From Ceratobasidium sp. AG-K (Eukaryota > Basidiomycota > Agaricomycetes > Cantharellales > Ceratobasidiaceae), in NCBI GenBank assembly GCA_037039685.1, contig JAWNGF010000003.1, positions 2,480,001 to 2,544,000 on the forward strand: a stretch of DNA of 64,000 bases. Direction: 5' to 3'. The stretch's first letter is position 1; every line of letters begins with the position of its first letter. Both the position numbers and the translations under genes were made by a program. Shown in pieces: positions 24,716 to 36,790 of this stretch. Below the pieces are notes generated by a model. It had not been told where the DNA came from. It saw only the letters and a program-made list of their open reading frames with translations, and made no database searches.

Positions 24716-24803
24716 AACGCTTGGCAGTTTGCATGGTGCTGGTAGGCCCTTATCCCAACTTGTAAAAAAATCCTCGGGGTTTAAATAAGGAATACATGCA
24801 CAG

Positions 24804-25055
24804 TTGGCTCGGAGAGCACGGTTCATTTGATTGAAACGCAAAATCCGCTGATACCCCACTTGGACTAGACCACAAGACTCTTTCGTTCAGAAAGTCACAA
24901 TAGTTGCTAAATACAATTGACAGGTGGGGGAAATCACAATACGTCCGCGTGTATTCTTCTTAAGCTTCAAGCCTGTGGTGCTGGAATTTGATTCGAGGGA
25001 GACTGCTTCAGTTCTCACCGCTCAATCCAAGCAACGTTATGTTGGAGAATATTGA
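24804..25055 (+). pseudogene. P450 3'-end relic
   Basis: A decayed copy of the last two exons of the neighbouring P450s. WLGEHGSFD, then an in-frame TGA, then ADTPLGLDHKTLSF aligns with WLREDGSFNRHAG..FGLGHRSCFG; the haem-ligand cysteine is lost. After a gap at the position of the last intron, FKPVVLEFDSRETASVLTAQ aligns with the C-terminal exon, ending in a stop at 25053-25055. It lies directly downstream of member 3 and abuts the inverted-repeat element. Confidence 0.75.
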
Positions 25056-25205
25056 TAAAAATGAAATGCTGGTCGCCTCTGTGGCGCTTCGACTGGCTTT
25101 CTGTTGATAAAATAACTTAAAAGCCATGGACATAAGCTGTGGATATATGCATGCAAACTCTTACTCGAAGCGTTCGCATTTGACGAGTTACATCAATCTC
25201 CATTA

Positions 25206-25402
25206 CAGCAGACGCCAATTCGATAGTCGCACCCCGTTTTCGTGATCATCAAAATCTGTCCGGGATGTCACAGGATGTCGACGGACTGGTTGTATCCGAG
25301 CCTTGTCTCAATCTCCTAATAGGGCATGTGGTAATGCGTCATCTTAGCCACCATCAAACCCCTCTGATGTTATGGGTTCGAGCAGCTAAATTAGATAGAT
25401 AT
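25206..25402 (+). repeat. Left 197-bp inverted repeat arm
   Basis: Reverse complement of 26046-26242 apart from a few mismatches. It starts CAGCAGACGCCAATTCG, against CAGCAAACGTCAATTCG in the other arm. Confidence 0.9.
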
Positions 25403-26045
25403 CCACAAGTAGCCTTCTCGGGGCTTCATTGTTATTCGAGACACCAAGGAATAGAGGCTCACTTCGAGCGGCTAAGGAGCCTTGTAGTCAGTCCTTTGAT
25501 TCCCATCATCCTCACGGCCTCTGGGCGGTGAATTCGGGGCGAAACGGTTTACAACGTTTTCGCTCCTCGAAGATTGTTCTTCAAGCCCTTGGAAGTGGAT
25601 GTGAATGCTGCGCTTTCGCAGCTTTTGCAATTTGCGCACTTGAGAACCGGATTCTATCCTTGCCTAATATTGGGCAAGTAAGTAGGAAATGAGTAAAGCA
25701 ATGGGTGCAATTAAATGTAGAGATATTGCTAGTATACACAATGTACTCGTCGAGAGGTCTCCTTGACATAATTGGATCGCATTCGGAGCCACTTCTTTAT
25801 ATGTATTTTGGGGTTCAATGCGCTAGTGGGGAGCGCAGTACCCGCCCATTGCTTAGGTTTGTCAGGGTTTCACCCCTATTCCTTGGGCGCATATAGCCTC
25901 GAATCCACCATATACGATTGCCCGTTGCGCTTCGTGTGCCCGCCTCTGGCAGCTGAATTGCGCCGCTTTCGACGCGTGCATCAAGCCAGAACCTCGCCGC
26001 ACCCAAAACACTACGAGTAGGCTTGCATATGCCGGCTACTTATGA

Positions 26046-26242
26046 ATATCTATCTAATTTAGCTGCTCGAACCCATAACATCAGAGGGGTTTGATGGTGG
26101 CTAAGATGACGCATTACCACATGCCCTATTAGGAGATTGAGACAAGGCTCGGATACAACCAGTCCGTCGACATCCTGTGACATCCCGGACAGATTTTGAT
26201 GATCACGAAAACGGGGTGCGACTATCGAATTGACGTTTGCTG
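26046..26242 (-). repeat. Right 197-bp inverted repeat arm
   Basis: Partner of the left arm. Its outermost sequence is closer to the IS630-like terminal repeat at 1120 than the left arm is. Confidence 0.9.
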
Positions 26243-26297
26243 TAAACTAAGTCGAACCTCAATCGGTTCACATTGGTTTTTGCCCAAATCTCTACTA

Positions 26298-28363
26298 TCA
26301 TACACCCGAACCAACACCATCTCTCTCCGCCCATCCCTCAGGAGAAACATAACAAATCTTAGGCTGCCTAGTAACCAGCTCTATCGCCTCCCATGAAGCA
26401 AGCTCTGACGGTACGGGTCTGAAAACAAATGCCCGGGATAGAGTCGCAATAAACGTTTTCATTTGAAGAATCTGAGTGTGCCCATGACATAAGCGCCAAA
26501 CATCAACCTCGAATTGCACAACACTCACCGCGAGCTTTTGTCCAAAGCAGGACCTCTGGCCCAAACCAAAAGGGATATTTGGCCCCGCAGCACGGCTAAA
26601 CGTTCCATCTGGTCTCAGCCATCGGCTCGGCCTCCACTGCTTCGCGTCAGGCCCCCATTCCGTTTCATTAGTACTCATGATGGCAGTAGTGAACATGAGT
26701 TGAGTTCCTGTGGTTTAGTTAGTTTTTTCGCGCCTGGATAGATTATATCTATACACGGACCTTTAGGTACCACCTGTCCTAAAATAATTTCATCTCGAAG
26801 AACTAGGCACCCAACCGATCAGTATGCATGCACCTGCTCAAATAACTCGGCTCGCTCACGTTCTCGTCCGGTCAACGGCCCAACGCTAGCACACCTCAGA
26901 GTCTCCGCCACGACAGCCTCCAACACGGGTACGCGGTCTGAATCGTCCAAGAGATTAAAATCCAACGAGTCCGAATCAGGTCCAAAGAGATTGCATATTT
27001 CGTTATGCAACCGACGCTGGATCTCCACGTCGAGGGGTAAAAACTTGAGGAACCATGCGAGCGAGGCGGCGGTAGTATCTTGTCCTGCTCTGGAAGCAAT
27101 CATAATATCAACATAAAATCGCAGAATTGACATATCAATGATAGCACGTACATGACATAAGTCATCAACTCGTCCAACATTTCGTCCTTTCCAAATCTTT
27201 CAGCTCCCTCACGTGCCTCACGTTGGACAATCATATCCAAAACGCAATCTGCATCGGTCGCCAGTCCTACGACCTCTTTTCGCTCCTTCATACGAGCTTG
27301 AGCGATCTCGTTATTGAAAAATTCGGATAGCATGGCGTACTGGCTCCTCCATTTCGGCGAGGACAGTTTGAAAAGTCCAGCACTGAGAGACGGAAAGGCT
27401 GCACTGCTGGAGCGCTCAATGAGTTGCATCATCGCTCGGAGTGCTTCATGAAGAGGGGGAGACTCGGTGCACGTGGTGGGGAGTGCATTGTATGCGGCAT
27501 CGATGCAGCCGAGAGACGATCCCATCGTAATGTTAACTAGTCAACCGCCGTTTAGACTTTCAATCTTAATTTAATAAAGCACTTGCCAATCGTATCCTAC
27601 TCATATCAGCATCTAATCTTCATGTAAAAACCGGCACTTACCATTGTAGCTAGCTGAATATCCAACCCGGCGTCAAACGCATCTACTAGCCCATGCTCCA
27701 GCTTCGCTCTCCAAAGCTTGACCAATCCATTTGCACCCTCTGCGACACGACCGGACATGCGCTCGAGGTACCGACGAGACATGCTGGGTCCAGTCAGGCG
27801 ACGGTGACGTTTCCAAGTCTCGTCTGCCATACACATTCATTAACGAATATCCTGTGCTCGAGGTAGAACTTACTGGCGGGGAGGGCAATCTGCCCGGTTG
27901 AAATAACTGTGGCGAATCTATCCGCCCACTACCATCAGCTCGTACGCGATGCCTCAAGACGCATACGCACATCTCATTAGTCCGCTTGGACTGGTCCACA
28001 CATCCGCTCTTCGTCAACACACGCTCAGCCTCTCTCCGATCCGAGAGTACGACGATCGGGTGTCGGCCAATCAAAATCTCGTCCTAGTTTCAGCCCTCGC
28101 CCTTGCAACGATTGGAAACTCACTTGTAGCAATGGCCCATGGAGGTGAACCAGTTCTGCGACGTACTCTGCAAAGGTCTTTTGGCCGCTTTGTGTAGCGC
28201 GAGTGATAGACGGGATGTCGCCCCAGATGCTCGAAATTGGGTTATGAGGAATCCCAGGGATTGGTTTAGGTAAGAGCCAGAGGTAGACGACACGGCTCAG
28301 GACGAGCGCAAGGGCTGCTAGGATGGCAGCATACACGTACGTGTCAGTGAGTGAAAGGGTCAT
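26298..28363 (-). CDS. Cytochrome P450, island member 4
   Basis: Faces members 1-3. The start MTLSLTDTYVYAAILAA gives a hydrophobic anchor and the hinge LLPKPIPGIPHNPISSIWGD. Motifs: helix C TWKRHRRLTGPSMSRR; helix I AGQDTTAASLAWFL; ExxR in VVAETLRCAS; WRPSRWLRPDGTF; haem loop FGLGQRSCFGQKLA. The stop at 26298 gives a slightly longer tail (EGWAERDGVGSGV) than the paralogues. It is the most divergent of the six in the middle region. Exons fit GT..AG junctions; no stop found inside. The 3' end is only 56 bases from the inverted-repeat element. Confidence 0.85.
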
Positions 28364-28894
28364 CTTGGGTGGGGGAACGGAAACTCGGTCCCAAAGGTAT
28401 AAAAGGTATAGAATCGATAACGGAGACATTCACTGCCCGTGTGCCGTTTGAGCATATCTATCTCGGACAATTCAGCGGCCGGCAGCCATTCCTCACCAGT
28501 CCAGTGGCCACATTTCCGAAACTGGCCAAGTTACGGTATCAATAATGCCCTCGGTAAGCAGGAACCGGCCTTGATCGACGGAGAGACTGCTATATGCGTG
28601 CTGCCCATGTGTACCGGAATAGTTCTGTTTAATGACACAAATTGGTGGCTTGCGATATCTATGAGCACTTGATCACAAACAAAAACAGCAATTCAGGCAA
28701 AATCGTAAATTTTCGTATCGGTGCGAGTACAATGCACACTAGTCCGTAGACACAGGGCAAGATACAACAGTCCATGGAACCAAAGAAAAAAGTCTCGCAG
28801 TTGGAAGCGATGAGGTCCGTGTCCAGATCGGGTCAAACAGAGAATAGTTAAACTATCCGAGCCCAAGGCAAAGGCACGATCAACCGTTTACCAA
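28364..28894. other. Intergenic between P450 4 and SOD copy 2
   Basis: 5' flank of P450 member 4 and 3' flank of SOD copy 2. No gene or repeat recognised. Confidence 0.5.
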
Positions 28895-30028
28895 TCAACA
28901 ACCCCACTCGCCATCAAACGGCCCATTGCCATCAACCTGAGGTGGCGTCGGTCAATGGGTGGCCAATTAACTGACATGGTTAAAAGCTTACCTTTTCTTC
29001 TTTGGGTTGAGTGATCTCGTGCTCAGCGTTTGCATACTTGACCATGTGGGTGATGGACCCAAGCTTGACGTTCAACGCTTCCCCGAGAGAAAGGGCAGGA
29101 ACGGGCAAGGGATGGGGGAACGAGGCAATGGTCGCTTCGTCTGGACACAATCAAGATCAGTACAAGCGCTCAGGTGACACAGTTCTTGGGAGCTTACCAG
29201 GCCAGGTAGTGCCGTTGGAGGGAATCACAACAGGGGTCGGCTGAACAGGCGCGGTGGTTGGATAATCCGTAACGTAGGTCGAGGGCTGGTAGGTGGGGTT
29301 CCACGAAGCATCCGCCGTGCCGTCCCATCGGCTTATGATGTTGCCGCACGCAATACGGGTGGCATTGACGGAGTGGATGACAACCGAACGCCCAAGGAGC
29401 GAGAGGTCCTGCGGGAAGAAACGGACATAGGCATCGCTGTACGTAATGTCCGGAAGGTTCCCATCGTCGGTGGCATTGAGCTTGCCGTGCTTTCCAGACA
29501 GATCGCCAGTCTCGCAGTACTGTGGGAATGCGGGGTTGCAGATAAATCCCTGGGTCGCCTTGAGCGGGTCAAGATGTGCGAGGGTCTAAATGTGACGAAG
29601 AGGTCGGCTTCGAGTTCGAATTTCAAATGATGATTCAAGGGAACTGACCTTGGAGCAATTGCCGTCGGAAGGAACGGGGTTGGTGTGGATGTGGTAGGCA
29701 AATGCACCAAATATGTCCTTCTTGAAGCCCTTCAAGCCGGAGAACTTGACATCCGTTGGCCTGCCATCAAGGTAACCCGTAAAATCGAGCCAGCCCTCGA
29801 AAGCACCGTCCTATAATGACCACGGTTTAGCTTTAAATCAAGCGATGCAGGTGGCTGTACCAACAGTGCTGGTGACGTGAGCCTTGGCCGTGAGCTTGGG
29901 ACTGCATTCTGCACGGATCTGGATAAACGTCAGCCAAGTCCCCATGATGAACATGACGGGCGCACCTTGTGAGGAGCAGCCAAAGCCGAGGCAGCGACGG
30001 AAAGGGCTAGGGTCGTAAAGAAAAGCAT
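28895..30028 (-). CDS. Secreted superoxide dismutase-like protein (Cu-only type), copy 2
   Basis: Paralogue of the gene at 14300 with the same exon layout. Signal peptide MLFFTTLALSVAASALAAP. Motifs: FAYHIHTNPVPSDGNC, TLAHLDPLKAT, QYCETGDLSGKHGKLNATD, GRSVVIHSVNATRIACGNI. The copper histidines, active-site arginine and disulphide cysteines are present; the zinc histidines are absent, as in copy 1. After a proline/threonine-rich linker it ends EEKVDGNGPFDGEWGC, aligned with EEKVDEWDGKFSDECVA. The last exon starts after an intron with donor gtaagc (ending about 28939). It lies between P450 members 4 and 5, whereas copy 1 lies outside the P450 array. Confidence 0.85.
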
Positions 30029-30633
30029 GACTCGTAAAGCGGGAGAGGATGAACCCGAGGCAAGCTGGCGTACAATCCGAGCTCTTATAGCTGAGTTGAG
30101 CATAATTTGCGCCAAGAAGGCACAGGCCAGTCCCACGCACCAATCAGATCCCAATAGCAAAGGACCGCGGTGGGGCAGTTCAGTTTTGCGCAACGCCTTC
30201 GGTCCGCTGAGCGCCCCACAGCCACGTGCAGGGATGAATTACGTCAAGGCTGATCGACAATTCAGTTCCGCCTCCTGCCATGAGCGATTCATTCTAGACT
30301 CGTTGCGGTTTGTCTAGACTTATTAGAACTATTTTCACTCGAGGTCATTTTTGGACGGAATTATAGCGCATTTTGGGTGTCGATGGATAGAGGAATGCTG
30401 CTAGCGCCCACCAGCGCCAAGAAGCTCCCTTGCAGTACAGAGTGCAGTTATGGTTACATGAGTCCTTGGACCCGATTACCTCGGCTCCGACGGTCCATAG
30501 GCCACGACCAGCCATGAAACATCGTTGCCCATGCCCGAGCCTCATGCTGGAGCTTGGCGAGTGCCTGGAAAGAGACAGCCACAGCGTCTATTCGTTCCAA
30601 CTACTCAATGTACGTAACCGGAACAATACTCGA
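30029..30633. other. Intergenic between SOD copy 2 and P450 5
   Basis: Holds the SOD copy 2 promoter and the 3' flank of P450 member 5. A 134-codon plus frame overlapping 30430-30834 is the antisense shadow of the P450 end. Nothing else recognised. Confidence 0.5.
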
Positions 30634-32819
30634 CTAGGGTTCCCAGCGCTCAAGTGCGACGTAGCATTGCTTGGGTTGCCTCGAAGCGAGCATGTCCGCG
30701 TCCCAAGAATTGATCTCAGCCGGAACGGGCTTGAAGAAAAAGGTACGCGAGATGACTGCAATAAATATCTTGAGTTGGATAACCTGGCAATAGATTTAGA
30801 GACGAAGCTATGCTGCTTTTGTTCACAAACATGACGTACTGCGAGTCTTTGCCCGAAACACGCTCGCGATCCCATCCCGAAAGGAGTGCCATCAGGACCT
30901 GCGTTTTTATCGAAGCGCCCATCTGGTTTAAGCCACCTGGTCGGCCGCCATGTTTCTGCGTCGGCTCCCCAATCAGACTCTTGGATTCCCAGATGCCCTG
31001 TGGGTATCAGAATGGCGACGCCTAGGTAGAGTTTCAGTGCTTCAAGCTTCGACTCGTTATTGCTTGGATATACTTTTTGGGACACGTTTACCCATAACGA
31101 CATCGTCATCGATCACTACACGAATAAAAGAGTCGCGTCATTATCCAACCGTAAAGGAGAAAAAGGGAAACTCGACTCACAACGACGAAGTAGAGCACCG
31201 ACCACTCGGGCGCATCGGAGGGTCTCGATCGTTACGGCTTCGAGAACTGGCATCTTCTCAGGGTCGCTCAGGATGTCTAACGTCATGGAAGAACCCTCAT
31301 CACTATGGCCGAACACAGTACAGACTTCATGGTGCAGACGACGTTGGATATCCGGGTCAGTTGGCATATATTTGACAAACCATGCCAACACTGAAGCGGT
31401 CGTTTCTTGTCCTGCACTACTCACAAATATACAACGTACGGTAAAATGACAGCTTCGGTCGGAAAAGCAATTCGCACTGACATGAGGAGCGATATCAATT
31501 CGTCGATGAGTTCGTCTGTCTTGAGTGCCTCGAACCCTTCCCTGGTTTCCTGCTGTACGAGCATGTCAAGCACACAATCTGCATCGGTCATCAGCTCTGT
31601 AGATTGTTCGAGGGTCTCCTCCCGCTTCCTTGCAGAATCGAGCTTGTCAAGCAAGAAATTACGGACGAGTTTGCTATCCCTACGCCAAGTCGGAGACAGG
31701 TTCATATATAATGGGATGGTAATCGAGGGAAATGGGAGTGTCTTCGCGTTCCCAGCGTAGCCTATTAGTGTGTCGACAGCGCGGTATATGGGAGTTGGAT
31801 CCCCAGTCGTAATATTGAGAACATTCTTATGCGCGCTCGGAGGTCCAACAGATACGGATTTTATAGCATTTTCCGTGCATCCAAGGGAAGAACCGATTGA
31901 AATTGTAGCTAATGAGCGAGTGGTCACCAATGGTAATCAACCAATCGAGTATGAAGTCTAACCCACCGACTGAATCCTTGATTCATAGGGAGGAGTGTAT
32001 TTGCTTTGCGTTGGGATTATTGTTGGCGGGGAACGGGGGTGCTTACCATTGTCGCTTGCCTCAAATCTATCGCTGCGCTGAAGCAATTGTCGCCGGCGAT
32101 CTCGAGTTTTGCCTTCCATAAATTCACCAATGAGTTAGCTGCATTGTTGATATGGATTGTCATGCGATCCAGGTACCGGCGGTGCATGCTTGGCCCGAGG
32201 ACGCGACGATGATGTTTCCACATGCTATCTATACGTTTCGAGCCCGGGATAATCGTATCATCGTAAAGTCATCTAGAGTACCACAAAACTCACTCGTTTG
32301 GAGTGCCACCTGGCCGGTGGGCACTAGTGGCGACCATCTGTCCCGGATTAGAAATTATGAGCAAACGGTAGGCTGAGTACAACCGTGGTACTCACACAGA
32401 GTTTATAAGCAGCGAAACATCAAGATTTTTACTGGCGACAAGGCGTCCAAGTTCTCCACGGTCAGCAACGAGGAGGCATATCCGATTTCCAACACAGAGC
32501 TATAGTAGGTAAGAGATTAAATTTAAACTGTTAGATACCTCAACCTAGCCCGGTCTTTTGTTTATCGAACCTGAACGACTGGGCCGTGCCGCTTGATTAG
32601 AATGTCAAAATAATCAAGTATAGTCCCCCCGTTGCGGATAATAATCCCAAGCTCCGGGATGTCTCCAAGGATGCCGTTGGCTGGGTTGTGCGGAAACTCC
32701 TTGAGTGGCCTTGGTTTCAGAAACCAGTGCGAGCACGAGAGTGTGAAAGTAATAACAGCCACTGCGGTGGCAACGCCGCCTATTGAAAGGTTAGCAATGA
32801 AGTCTCCGAGATATTCCAT
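30634..32819 (-). CDS. Cytochrome P450, island member 5
   Basis: Starts MEYLGDFIANLSIGGVATA, with an anchor and the hinge LKPRPLKEFPHNPANG. Motifs: helix C MWKHHRRVLGPSMHRR; helix I AGQETTASVLAWFV; ExxR in VTIETLRCAR; WRPTRWLKPDGRF; haem loop FGMGSRACFGQRLA. The end KQCYVALERWEP is followed by a TAG at 30634-30636. It is nearest to members 1-3 in the middle region (TDADCVLDMLVQQETREG). About ten exons; no internal disruption seen. Confidence 0.86.
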
Positions 32820-33120
32820 GGTTCTCTGCTGGTCTCCGAGCTACGATACCGACTAGGCTAGAATACACGTTTGATGAGGTGTACGTATATCGCAATGTCG
32901 TTCTTTTCGACTTCAAGGTCAAGATCAAGCGAGAGCATGTTGGTTACGAAGGTTATGAAGGCTCTAGCCGCCAGCATCTCTATTAAGTGTGCATCGCAAC
33001 GTCGACCGCGCGTACTACACTGCCATGGTCGAGAGTGGTTGAATTCGATATTCCGCAATCGTTGACTGTGCAGGATCCTCGGTTCTCATTGCTAATTGAT
33101 GGCGATCGGCCAGCCAGCCA
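32820..33120. other. Intergenic upstream of P450 5
   Basis: 5' flank of P450 member 5; no gene recognised. Confidence 0.4.
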
Positions 33121-33190
33121 CCTGCGTTTTTATCAAAGCGCCCATCCGGTTTGAGCCATCTAGCGGGTTGCCGTGTCTTTGCATCGACTG
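33121..33190 (-). pseudogene. Short P450 exon relic
   Basis: Read on the minus strand it gives ARWLKPDGRFDKNAG, almost the same as the WRPTRW block of member 5 (TRWLKPDGRFDKNAG). The haem loop and other exons are missing, so this is a fragment left by duplication or deletion between members 5 and 6. Confidence 0.75.
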
Positions 33191-33600
33191 ACTAGACAAA
33201 GTATCGCTGTAACGAGGCTAGTACCGATGGATTCGTTCCTTACAAGGTCGAGGTTGGGTTCGTAAGGCCGCCCTTGTATTGGGGGTAGCCCGGGTGAGTC
33301 GTGTGACATACTCCCTCATCCACCTGCTGGTAGACGTAGGCTCAAATTTCGCAGGGGTATACAGTACATAAAGTTGATCTCACAGCTAAGTCGACCGGCC
33401 CTAGCCATTTGACCGTAAAGGGTCTAGACCTTGGCTGCTCCATCGTGAGTAAATTACAATAATGATTAGGCTGTACACCGGTTCGTATCGAAATCATTCG
33501 TAGTTCAATTTCATCTTCAGTAAGAACACCACGCATTTAGAATACAAATATCAAGAAAAGAGAAACATCATGTTCCCGAACCCAGTGTGGGCACAACGGC
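33191..33600. other. Intergenic between the P450 relic and P450 6
   Basis: No gene recognised; 3' flank of P450 member 6. Confidence 0.4.
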
Positions 33601-35725
33601 CTACTTCCACTGCTCGAGCGCAACGTAACCCTGTCGAGGCTGCTTAGTCACAACCAGGACTGCATCCCACGAGTCGAACTCAGGCGGGACCGGTTTGAAA
33701 AAGAATCGATAGGCAATTGTAGCGACAAAGATTCGAAGCTGCATCATCTAATACCAGAGGTCAGACTAAAGGAGCTAGGATTGAGATAGATAAACATACT
33801 GCTAACTTTTGTCCAAAGCAGGATCTATGACCTAATCCAAACGGATACCCGTCCGAGCCAGCGTTTCGATTAAACGATCCGTCGGGGCGTAACCACCTAC
33901 CGGGCCGCCATTCTGTGACGTCTGGACCCCAGTCGGACTCCCAGCTTCCGAACCACCCCAAAGGCAGCATAATATTGGTCCCTGTTCGTATATTTAGTTC
34001 ATGGGTCAACGGTCGCCGCCGGCTGTTGTCATACCCTTTGGCGTATGTTGGCCCATAATAACTTCGTCGTCCAACACTAGCTCGAGCTGAGATGAGTCGT
34101 TGATGATTGGTCGAGAAAGTGGTCACTTACGGTACCTAACCGTGGCGCCAACTACCTTTGCGTGTCGAAGCGTTTCATTAATCACTGCTTCGAGTATGGG
34201 TAGCTGATTAGTATCTCCGAGCACCTCGATTAGAGCTTCAGTGTTGATCGCCCCATCGCTTCCAAACACGCGACAAAGTTCATCGCGCAGCCGGCGCTGG
34301 ATCTCAGGGTCCTTCGGTAAATACTTGAGCAACCAAACGAGTGACATAGCCGTCGACTCGTGTCCAGCGCTACGCATATAGTCAGTTAAACTGCTCGAGT
34401 ATGGTTAGAACCTACCACACTCACACAAAGTAGACCATCAATTCGTCCAACAGTTCATCCGTAGTCAGTGCGCCTGCACCTTCGCGTATCTCTTGTTGGA
34501 TAAGCATATCCAATACACAGTCAGCGTCTGTTAGAAGCCCATCTGTACGCTCTCCAAGTCGATGCCTGGCCTCTGCGACCTTCTCCATTAGGAACGAACG
34601 GAGCATAGAGCCATCTCTCCGCCAGCTTGGGGACATCCGTACAAAAATAGGGTACGTGATCGATGGGAAAGGAAGCTTCATACCCCAAGCGGTTTTGTGG
34701 GTTATATTTCGGACGGCGTTGTACATTCGTTGAGGGTTCTTGAGTGTGAAGCCTGGAATGCCTTGTGGCAGCTCGACTGCCTCGTGGAAGGTAGACAAGA
34801 GGATGCTTTCGACGGAACCTAGCGAAGTGCCAACGGTGATCGTTGCTTCGGAAGGATGACCATTAGTAGGCAACAGGGCGAATCAAACTATTCCCCTCAC
34901 ATATTGAATCCTTTACGCGATTAAGTTAGCACCCCAGTGTTACCAATACATGTTATAACCTACCAGAATTGCTAGCCCTACGTCGATCTCCGCGCTAAAG
35001 GCGCTAGGGTCGGCATTGAGTTTGACATCCCAAAGTCTCACGAGCAGTTTGGCTGTGTCCGAGACATGAACGGCCATACGAGACAAGTATCGCTGGTTCA
35101 TGGATGGGCCGAGCACGCGGCGGTGATGCTTCCAGACGTCGTCTGTAATGGTTACATCAGCAGCTATTTGCGCAACCGAATGCTGACCTTGAATGGGAGA
35201 GGATACCTCACTTACTATTTGGCATACCCATTAAGCCATTAGGCATAATCGGAGCAAACCTATGGTGTGAATGAGTGGGGGAACAACGACATTGAAAAGT
35301 TATTTGACATACATTAGGAACTGAAGTGGCGGCATGTCGACATTCTTGCTCCTGAGAAGGAGACGTTCGGCTTCCTTTCGGTCACCAATGATTAGAAACA
35401 TTCGCTTCGCAATGAACATCTAATGAAAGAAACCACATGTCAGCTTGGTGTAGGGAAGTACAATTAATATACAATGGACCTGTACGACCGGACCATGTCT
35501 CTTGACGAGCATCGGGTAGTACTCTGGCACAGACTTTCCACTCTTCGCTACCCTCATGATCTCGAGGACATCCCCGAGAATACTAGTAATCGGGTTGTGA
35601 GGGAAGTTGGGAAGCGGCTTGGGCAGAAGCCAACGGTATATCAAAGCTACAAAGAGTAAAAGAGCCAAGATGCGAGGGGCGTGTACCGTCAACCGGTCAG
35701 ACCAGAATTCGCTGAAGGGGATCAT
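33601..35725 (-). CDS. Cytochrome P450, island member 6
   Basis: Starts MIPFSEFWSDRLTVHAP with an anchor and the hinge LLPKPLPNFPHNPITS. Motifs: helix C WKHHRRVLGPSMNQR; helix I AGHESTAMSLVWLL, where the usual acid-Thr-Thr is Glu-Ser-Thr; ExxR in VINETLRHAK; WRPGRWLRPDGSF; haem loop FGLGHRSCFGQKLA. The end is RQGYVALEQWK at the TAG 33601-33603. Exon layout as in the other members. It closes the minus-strand array. Confidence 0.86.
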
Positions 35726-36790
35726 CGCTCGCTTGGTTGTCTTTCAAAGTACAGGTCCGGTGTATTATAAGGACTGCATGCGTGCCGCATTATATGAGGC
35801 CACCAGTATTCCTGGGCCGCTCTAGACTAGATTCAATAGAGGTGTGCCACCGTTGATGTCCATGTCGTTACCAAATGCTTGAAGAATGTCCCATTCCTTG
35901 CCAGGACACATACATGCGGGAGCTTGTGGCAAAGATACTCCCGTTAAATCAAAATCAGTTTTAGTCGTTATAATCCAGCGTTCCATCTTCCGAGGACCTG
36001 GGGCCTGGGTCGCCATCACCCACGGGGAGGAAGCCATGACCGTCGCGGTTAGGCACGGGATCGAACTAAAACCACCCGGTCTGGGCAAGTTCAAGCCAAA
36101 GTGTCGACTTGCGAGATTACCAAGCTACATACTTAGAGTCTATTGTTTGTCTCGAGCCATATTTTATGACTTGACATCGATGGTGATAACGAGGGAAGAT
36201 AGGAGGAGCGTCTTATCACGTGATTCGTGATTGCCGGGGTCGGCGGTCGCCGACCCATGATCGTGGACGCTGTCCAAAAATGTCCAAGAGGCAACCATTG
36301 TCAATATTCGGTCAATATTTATCCTGGTCGATACTCCCTTGCGGCTTGTACGAAATAGGGTGCTCTCTTGTGCCACAAAGGTGGATTAGTTCTGGGATGT
36401 TACAGAAAGAGTAATGATGAGATGGATTGGCTGTGCGTCGTTTGCGGCCGCGGCGAGTGGCACGACCGGAGTATACGGCGAATTAAGTATCGGGTCGGAA
36501 TCGGTGCTTTGACTCCGAACAAATAATTATCCGTGTGACTGAGCAGTATTACAATGCTGGAAGCTTACATCAAGAAACGTGGTGATATGCCAAAGCAATC
36601 GCACCCGAACGGCGCACTCGTGCTCTGAAAATTATGTAACGCAATAGTCTCGGGGCCTTTGGTGGAGGACGTACACTGAGCATCGCTTATGACTGCATAC
36701 AAGCTCCGCGCCGCGTTGGTTGCTCACGCCGACCTTGCGCACTTCGTATTCCATATTCCATATCACAGTATAACCAGTATACGCATACAA
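35726..36790. other. Intergenic, no gene supported
   Basis: Between P450 member 6 and the MYND gene. Open frames of 90-114 codons on both strands have no recognisable domain. A perfect hairpin lies at 36237-36256 and a TCACGTGA palindrome near 36216. Confidence 0.5.
36237..36256. repeat. Perfect 8-bp-stem GC hairpin
   Basis: GGGTCGGC, a 4-base loop GGTC, then GCCGACCC. Could be a transcription-factor dyad or a chance structure; no gene boundary explains it. Confidence 0.6.

Larger units (their letters stand above)
25206..26242. mobile_element. Non-autonomous inverted-repeat element with TA target duplication
   Basis: The arms 25206-25402 and 26046-26242, 197 bases each, are near-perfect inverted repeats beginning CAGC and flanked by TA on both sides (25204-25205 and 26243-26244). 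The outer sequence matches the terminal repeat of the IS630-like element at 1026-1120. The 640-bp centre has no transposase or other recognisable product, so it could move only with a transposase supplied in trans. It sits between the plus-strand and minus-strand P450 arrays. Confidence 0.88.

Noticed and set aside
25265..25692. Open frames within the inverted-repeat element as a transposase
   Set aside because: Neither frame has DDE or helix-turn-helix motifs; much of the first is simply the repeat arm.
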